This document shows positions 24,501-32,673 of a stretch of DNA of 64,000 bases, in pieces. The translations under genes were made by a program, and so were the position numbers. This DNA comes from Alviniconcha marisindica (Eukaryota; Mollusca; Gastropoda; Provannidae), in contig JABMCL010000354.1 in NCBI GenBank assembly GCA_018857735.1, positions 165,455 to 229,454 on the forward strand. Direction: 5' to 3'. Positions within the stretch are counted from its first letter, which is position 1. Each line of letters starts with the position of its first letter. The notes beneath the pieces are model-generated. The model was given only the letters and a program-made list of their open reading frames with translations. It ran no database searches and was not told the DNA's origin.

Positions 24501-27500
24501 CGGAAGCAACATAGCATCAAAGCATGCATGTAAACGTCAGGTGGGTCCACCCCTAGGCCTAGGTAAAAAAAATAGTTCTGGGTTGATTCAAACTATTTGG
24601 GTTTTATCTGTGCTACTGCTAGCATAAGTACTGTGAGTGGTTATAAAAGAAATGCAGCCTGATATAATTTGCTTACAAACTCACTGCCATTTGAGCATCA
24701 ACGAAAAACTTGTCACTCAGCTGGCAGTTTTAGAGACCGATTATGTACCCAGTTATGGCAGTGGTTTGAAAAAGGATGTTGTAAACCAATGCTTGGAGTT
24801 TGCCTTTCACCATCTGAACATGCTCTGACAGCCTCTTCCCCCAGAGACTGGCCAACCTGGATTTCATGCAATGGACAAACAAGGATTTGAATGCAAAATA
24901 CAAGTAAAGGAATGGGTGTCAGTAATTATGCAACTTTTTACAGCAATGCATAGATGTTGAAAGCTGTCACAAAACCTCTACTGGTGGAAGACTTATTCAC
25001 TGATCTACCTCCATTCCACACACAGTTACTTAGCTTCACATGTACTCTACTGTGCATGGAGGACATTTGAGAAACATGCCCAGTGTGTGGAAGAATGAAC
25101 AGCTTTGCCATGTTTTACACACGAGTAAAACAGCTGAGGTTCTTGGGTAATTAGCCCAGGGGTCACGCTGATTGCAAAATTTTGCGTAAATATTGCATTT
25201 TTCAGGTGCCGTACGCATTTTAGCCACATCGCTGCATCACCGTATGCAAAATGACAACACAGATTAAACAAGTTATGCCTCACTGGTGGATGCCGTGTCA
25301 CTCAACACTAGATCTACTTGCAAACTCAGGGTCATCTCAGTCGTTCAAGTCCAGTCATTGAAGGCGGGATCTGGACAGCAAAATAAATGCATAACTCCTC
25401 ATAAGCTACCATAATTTTTGGACTATAAGGCAACAGTGAAACTTTTCCTAAAATCTTATCCATGCACCATATTGTCAGTAGCTCCCTGTCTGGGAATAAA
25501 ATTCGCATACTTTTTCAAAAAAAGAAAACGATTAATTTGAAACCAAATTCAAACGAACCCGTATAGATCTGGAAGAAGATTGGTTCCCATATCAGACTGG
25601 CCAGACATTTTACCGAACTGATCTGATATTTTCCGGTCATTCGACGGAGGACACAATCCCAGATATGGAATCTGGAACCAAGCAATATGCCTACTTTGTC
25701 AGTGTGTAATATTATCAGAATTTACTCAAAGGTAGAAGACTACAAAATCGAAAACAAAACATGCGTCAACACCGAATACGATTGAGAGAAAATGGCTGCA
25801 GCCTCGACTTCAACTTTATCTCATTACTAAATCCCACAGTAGATGAGAACTGGGTTTGCCGACATCGTCTGCTGCAGTTCTTCCTTTAAAAATGATGCCA
25901 TGTACGATGTTCCAATCTATTCGAACTTTTTCTGTGAACAGCAAATTTACTGTACGTTGCCACATTTTTTGTGCACGGATAGACCTTTTTACTATTTTCA
26001 TCTGCTCACTTTATAGACCGTGAGCTACAATCAGGTTACTTGATCATTTTGGCTTTGTAATGTGCGTTAATTCTAGGTTATACTGTCCGCATTTTGTGTG
26101 CCATTGACGCAAAATACGTAATGTTTCGCGTCAGTTGACACAAATCTCTGAAAGGCAGCGTGACCCCTGTAGTCTGATGCCACCAAGTTGCTAAGCTTTG
26201 GCTTAGTTCAGCATGCAATTGCTAGACAGGTTCACATACCAGCTGGCAGTCAGCAAGCTGTTTGCCAAGCATTCAGACAAACAGCTAGGAAATGTCAAAG
26301 CTACCAACAAGAGTGATTGTCTGCAGTATCAAATGATTTGCCAAATAAATCATTGTCAGTTTTTGAAATCGTTATCTGACTTTATTTGATGAGAGTATGA
26401 CACTGTTGATGAATAGATGAGAGTATTACACTCCTCATTTCTCAAAGTTGTTTGACTTTCTTTGGCTTGAGTAAGTAAGTAAGTTGGTGTTTTATGCCCA
26501 GTTAACCGGTACGGTTATATCAGGGCGATTCTTTGGCTTGAGCATATGATACATGTAACAGGGTTACAACACCAGAGACCTGAATCGCCTGCTTTGATGA
26601 CTTCCAGTGAGTAAATAACAAAGTATGTGTACATTCCATTAAGGTCACATCTTCATCTGTTGCTTTTCTTCCAGCAGCTGAGATGACAGTTAAACTTGAC
26701 CAGGACCATAAGACAGTCATGGTCTACCGAAATGGCCAGTGGGGCTATGTCTGCAAAGACCAGTGGACGGATGCAGAGGCTGAAACGGTCTGCAGGGGCC
26801 TGAACTACACCAACGGCGTCAGTGCACAAAGGTCATCCGGCTCAGCCATGTCTCCTTTCCTGCTTCACAATGTCAGCTGTGGGAGCGAGGCTGGGGCACT
26901 GAACCAATGTCACTTTGACGATGTCAACTCTGATGTGTGTCGGTATTTGGAGCCAGCCGCCGTTTTATGCTACAATGAAGGAGACTGTGAGTATTGCAGT
27001 AAAACTTAACTAAGGTGAAAATTCTCTGAAGACAAATAAGAAACTTTTGAAGGCATGGTGGCAGTAGTCTCAAACAGGTGAAACTGAAAAATATAAAACA
27101 CATGTTTTCTTGACAAGTTGAACTTAGTGGATAAATCAGTTCAAAGTTTGGAGGACTGTTACATAATGTGGTGATGCTTATATGCAGATATAATAGAGTT
27201 TCAGCATAATTATAATTTTAAAGGAAATAATCAGTATCCTGCCACAGCAGGTAGGATTTGTCCTTGATGCTGTTTAAGCGAGGTCTGTAAAACTGCCTGA
27301 TAATATTTAGCTGAAATAAGTGATAGCCACCTATAGTGCTTTGCACACTTGCTCCAGGTTTGGTGATGTGGGCTCATTTTGAGATCCATCGGTTAGAAAC
27401 AGTTTTATTTTCCCATTTTGAAAGTAAGCCAGTTGAGTGTTTTGCTCTTCAGCACATTAGTTGCCTATATCATTCAGTTACGGTGAGGAACAAAATTTAC

Positions 27501-30500
27501 CAACTTGCTACTGACGAAAAACAGATAGGAGTTTGTGTTGTGTTGTTATTTTTTGGGTGGTGGGGGAAGATTTTCTAAATTCTGCCCAGCAAACATAAGA
27601 CCTCTGTCACTTTCACATTATAGGTTTTCTTGTTGTTTTTTATCGTGCTTGTTGTTTATCACGCTTATCACCATTGTGCAATCTGTTTTTTCTCCCAATT
27701 AGTACCAACCTACTCACTCCACAACGGAAACGACACAAACTCCACATATGGCTGGGTGCACGTAAGAGTTAACCAAACAGAAGGCCGCCTCTGCAGCAAT
27801 TTTTACTCAGACATCTACTACAGAGTCTTGTGTCGTCAGCTTGGCTTCATCGATGGGGATGAATATCATGCCAGCTTGCCGCAGCAGGAGGAAAGTCTGC
27901 CATTTTGGATGGCCCATTATGACAGATGTGACAGAGACAGCACCAATTTGGAGACTTGTCGGGTGGGACAGTTTGAAAAAGGAGAAATGACAACAGCTTC
28001 TGCCAGTTCAGACAGAGAAAACTACACTGTGACAACTGAGCCTTACTGTTACCAAAATGCTATCAAGGCTTTCTGCTATAGTAAATCAGGTAAGGTATCT
28101 GCATTTTCGTGCATGCATGTTGTGTGTGGATGTGTGCATGCCTGTGTGAGAACTTTCTACTGGTATGCAGCTGCTTGCATAAAAGTCAGTTTTCAGAAAT
28201 GGTAGCAGGTGCACACATTTATAGTGGTTTTTTTCCCTGTTCCCACTGTACATGTTACTTGCCAAGTGTCAAGTTGTAAGTGTTGCTTTGTCTTAAACAA
28301 GACTAGTTGTTATTTCAGCCATGATGATTTCTTCAAGAGTGTTGATGCAAATAGGTGGTGATCTTTGAACACTGTGCTAGTAGTTATTTGGACTGTGAAG
28401 ATTTTAGTGTCATCAGGAGGCTAGGTTGGTGTCAGGCTCTCAGCCTGGTGCTCCATCATCGCAGAGGTGTCTGGTTCAGTAGTGACAGGAGCAGCCACTG
28501 CAGAGAGTGGCCGCTGCTCTTCAACAAATTGGATCCCTTACCACCTGCTGTCATAATGAGAGCAGGTGACTGCCTTCAGGCTGCACGCATGCCACATCCA
28601 TCTGAATTACCACCCCTTTGATGCCAAGTTTAGAATCGGTCACTCTGAACTCAGCTCCTGTCAGATCAGCAGTATTTTCCATAGAACATCTGCTGCAGGC
28701 AGTAGGCCTACTACCACATGACAGCCTAGGGCGTCATTTCTGGCCGGTGGAGACTTTGGTGGTGAGGAAGCTTTTCAGCAGTCTGGATATCTTGCAGTGC
28801 GCAGCAGCCTTCACGTTGAGAACCTGTTTCTGTTTGAGTGATTACAAGAAGAAAGAAGCCTGGCCTAATTTTACACTGCATTTTGTCTTCTGGTGTAATG
28901 GGGAAATCAGACTGGTATTTAGTCCCTCAGAGCATAGGTAAAAAGCTTCTCAAGTCTGTATGCTTCTGGCTCCACACATGAAACGTAGTGGCTGGGAGAG
29001 TTCTGCTAGTCCGCTGGCAGCTTTAGTTGTCATGGAACACTGGACCAGTGGGAGGTTTGAGCCCTGAGCGGGGTTGCCTCTCAAGTACATGGTCTTTTTT
29101 ATTTATCCACTGTGTGTCATTTCCACCTGTCTGTCTGCAGTGCGTGTCCACTCTGGCAACTTCAATACCAGCGGCATAGTGGAGGTGGCCATGGACCAGC
29201 AGTACTACCCTGTCTGCACCCCAGCCTCTGCGTACACCCAGGAAACTGCCAATGTGGCATGCCACCATCTCACTGGCTCACCCACCTCCTCGGCCATCAG
29301 AGTGAAAAGGAGCATCTTCGGTTCCCTGGCTAATTCAGTCCTGCACGCCAACTTCTCCTGCACTGGGACAGAGCAGACGCTGCAGCAGTGCATGACCGAT
29401 GTCCAGACCACCCATCAGTCATCTGGCGGGTACTGCTCATACCCAGAGATAATGGTGGCTGTGGTGTGCTACGAAGGAGCCAGACCAGCAGGTAGGGTGG
29501 TAGCCTGTGATAATAGTCTAGTGAAGAAGGATGCAGTTGTAATGACAATGCAGAGCTAGAGGAAACCTTGTAAGATCACCCTGAAACATAATGCAGAAGT
29601 GGTGTTTTAGAAACAGTTGTCCTTGATGAGGGCTTTGTTGACATGGGAAGGGAGAGGTTTCACAAAAAGTGGTCTTAAAAGGGGGTGGTCCTGTCATCCA
29701 GGCATTCCACTGTAGTGTTCTTGCTAATGATAGGTTATAGTCTCATGATGGTTGTATGATACTAACGATAGCAGTAGAAGAGGTACCACAGAAATATTGA
29801 GGATGTTCTGGATAATTTTAGAATTGGGTTTTCAACACCCAGTCAACCATGATGGTATGATATTTAGGGGTGCTTATGAAAATAAGCAAAGAGGAGAGAG
29901 TGAATTAACTCATTCACTGCCAATAAGAAAAACAGGATGCGAGCAAAGGGTTTTTAGTATACCTAGAAGGTATGTTCAGTTTCCAAGCACAGTCCTTCTG
30001 TGGGAGCAAAGCCTGGTGACACAAAAGAAAGGGATTTCTGTTGAAAACAAAATGGTTCAAGTGCCCCTTCTACACACTGTTATGATACTGTTGGTACTAG
30101 TAGTCCAAAGTTTTGTGAGAGAAGGAGCAGTTTTAATGGTCCCAGCTGTTCTGCTGTCACAGTGCTTCGCTTTGAGGGGTGAGTGTTGGACAGTCAGCCC
30201 TTAGTTTATGTGTAAAGGAAAACTGTGTGTGTTTTTAACAAAGTTGAGTTACCTCTGCTTAGGTTGGTGGGTTGTGACTGAAAACATTTTGTGCTGTTCC
30301 TGTTGGAATCTTGAAGGCAGTGATGATGGGAGTGTAGGCACACTAGCTGTCCTAGATGCAGACTGGTCAGTCATTACCAGATCTGGAGGGGTCTTTGACC
30401 TTATGAATATTAATGAGTTATGTCTATCAGTTCCAGCTACTGTTGGCTGCCTGCTCAGCTACTGTGCAGCTCAGTTGGCCATATTATGCAAATGCAATGA

Positions 30501-32628
30501 AAGAATGTGAAGAGTGTTAGAATTTGTCACATGGCGTTGGTGTGCAGTGCTCAAAGGGTGTATGGTTCTGGGCTTGAAGTGGTGAGAGAACTACTGTATT
30601 TAGGACTATAAATGACGAAAAATAGAATCTGATACTAACAGGTGCTGTAGTATAATTCGTGCCTTAACATTAACACTTTAGTTTTTTTTTGTTGGGGACT
30701 TGCAGCTGGGTGACACTTTCAACAACAAAAAATAGTTATACTAACAGTAATGCAATACAGCTTTTTGTGAGGGTACTCCACGTTAGCTTTTGGTTTGTTG
30801 GTGCTCAGCTTTGTGTTTAGAAGTCATGTCTGTTGGAAATACTTTTTTATAATGTACATTTAAACCAGCTAAAATGCTAGTGTTTGAAGCTTTCCATAAG
30901 TTAGTTACTAACTTCAGACTTTCTGAATATTATGTAAACAGTAAACGTTTTGTGAGATTTTGTTCATACCCAAGAAGAATATTTAGCTGATATGAATGTT
31001 TTTGAGCTTAATTCTTAGACCAGCCCTTGTAAATAAGGAACAAGGTTGAGTCTGCAGTGTCCACCCTGTTGTTGCAGATGGAATAACAGAGTGGGACGTT
31101 GGCAGTGACGGCAGCGTCCTGGTGAAACAGTTTGGCCTGTGGGGTCATGTCTGTGCTGCAACCTGGACCAATGATGAAGCATCTGCTGTCTGCAAGACTC
31201 TGGGTCACTTTGCTGGGGTTGTCAGCTGGGGCAGTTCATACGGCACCCACCTGCCTACCTGGGTGGACGACATGGATTGTCCAGCCGGTGCTTCTGATGT
31301 TTCGGATTGCCAGGTCACAATGATGAACTACAGCATACCCGATGGGCAAGACTACACCTCTTGTGATGGTCGACATGCAGTGTGCTATGAGGAGGGAGAT
31401 GGTAAGAGATTAGAAGTGTATGTGTGGTACATGTAGCAGCATTGACAAAAATATGTCTCCCTGTTCAACTCTTATTTGGAAAAAGACAAGAACCAGTTTG
31501 TATTTTGTGCGTTGTTTCTCAAAATGTTATTGGTACCTCTCTGGAGACAGTTGCTGTTAAGCAAAATATTTATTGTGTTGAGAGTTCTTAGTTTACTTTT
31601 GGCTATAGTAATCTTCATGGCATTACTGCTGTTTTTTGACTAGATAGCAATAGTGATTGTTCATAAGATTAAAAGCTCCAACTGTGTCATTTGTGATGTT
31701 TGTAGTGCATGTGTTTTAAAGTGTACACTGTGTGCTATTGTTATTATCATTTTACAAAGATATGTCTTATTTTTGTGCTAGAATGGCATGGGGTTCCTGT
31801 AAACTCTCCTCCCCCCCCCCCCCCCCCCCCCCCTTGTGTAAAGTGCGCAGAACAGTGCTGTCCTAGTCAATGGAAATGCGCCTACAAATGCTATTAATTA
31901 TTATTTAAAACAAACTCCATTACTGAAATCCCAGTAGCCCAGTAGTCAGAGTGCAGCTGCCAGACTGGTGGGTAACACTGCTTTTGTGTGTATGACAATA
32001 TAGGTGTAGGGAAACCTCACCCTGTTTTGGGTGAACTTCACGGCTATTCCGAGGAACACTCAAAATCAAAGACAGAATGAGAGAATAAAATGAACAGGTG
32101 CAGTTCTATTTACCCACTACCTTCTGTGGTGCAGCCAAAGATGCTGGCGTAGGGTTGGCAGAACGGACCCCATGGAAAATGGTCATTTCCTGTTTCAGTG
32201 CCAAGGATGTTCTTTGTGGACAACAGAGACCTTAGCCCCTCCAACTCCCAGGGACGTTTAGCGGTGGAGTACAACGGAACAGCAGGCTACTTTTGCAGCT
32301 ACTCAGCAGTGCACAACAGTGGGGGTCCCAGCACACTGTGTCGTCTGATGGGATTCCCTCGTGGTGGTCAGAAGCTGGATGCCGGTGTGGCTGCAAAACT
32401 GCCAGATCCACAAACCTTCCCCCAGAGCTGGAGTGGGGATCTCCGGTGTGGGCAGTGGGATCGCAGAGTGCATTTCCTGTTCTGCCTTTCCAACTGGCGA
32501 CAAGCAGCGACATATGACAGCGTGTACAATGAGTTTGGCATGTCCGGCGAGGCAAGCTTGTCACACTGTGGACAGAATATACCGGCCATCTCCTGCTTTG
32601 AAGAGGACTGTGAGTTGCTTTGTCATTA

Positions 32629-32673
<45 letters not shown>

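Noticed and set aside
28355..28941. Two plus-strand frames in the intron between SRCR 5 and SRCR 6
   Set aside because: No domain resemblance and no splice-phase need for an extra exon (both flanking exons are phase 1-1).
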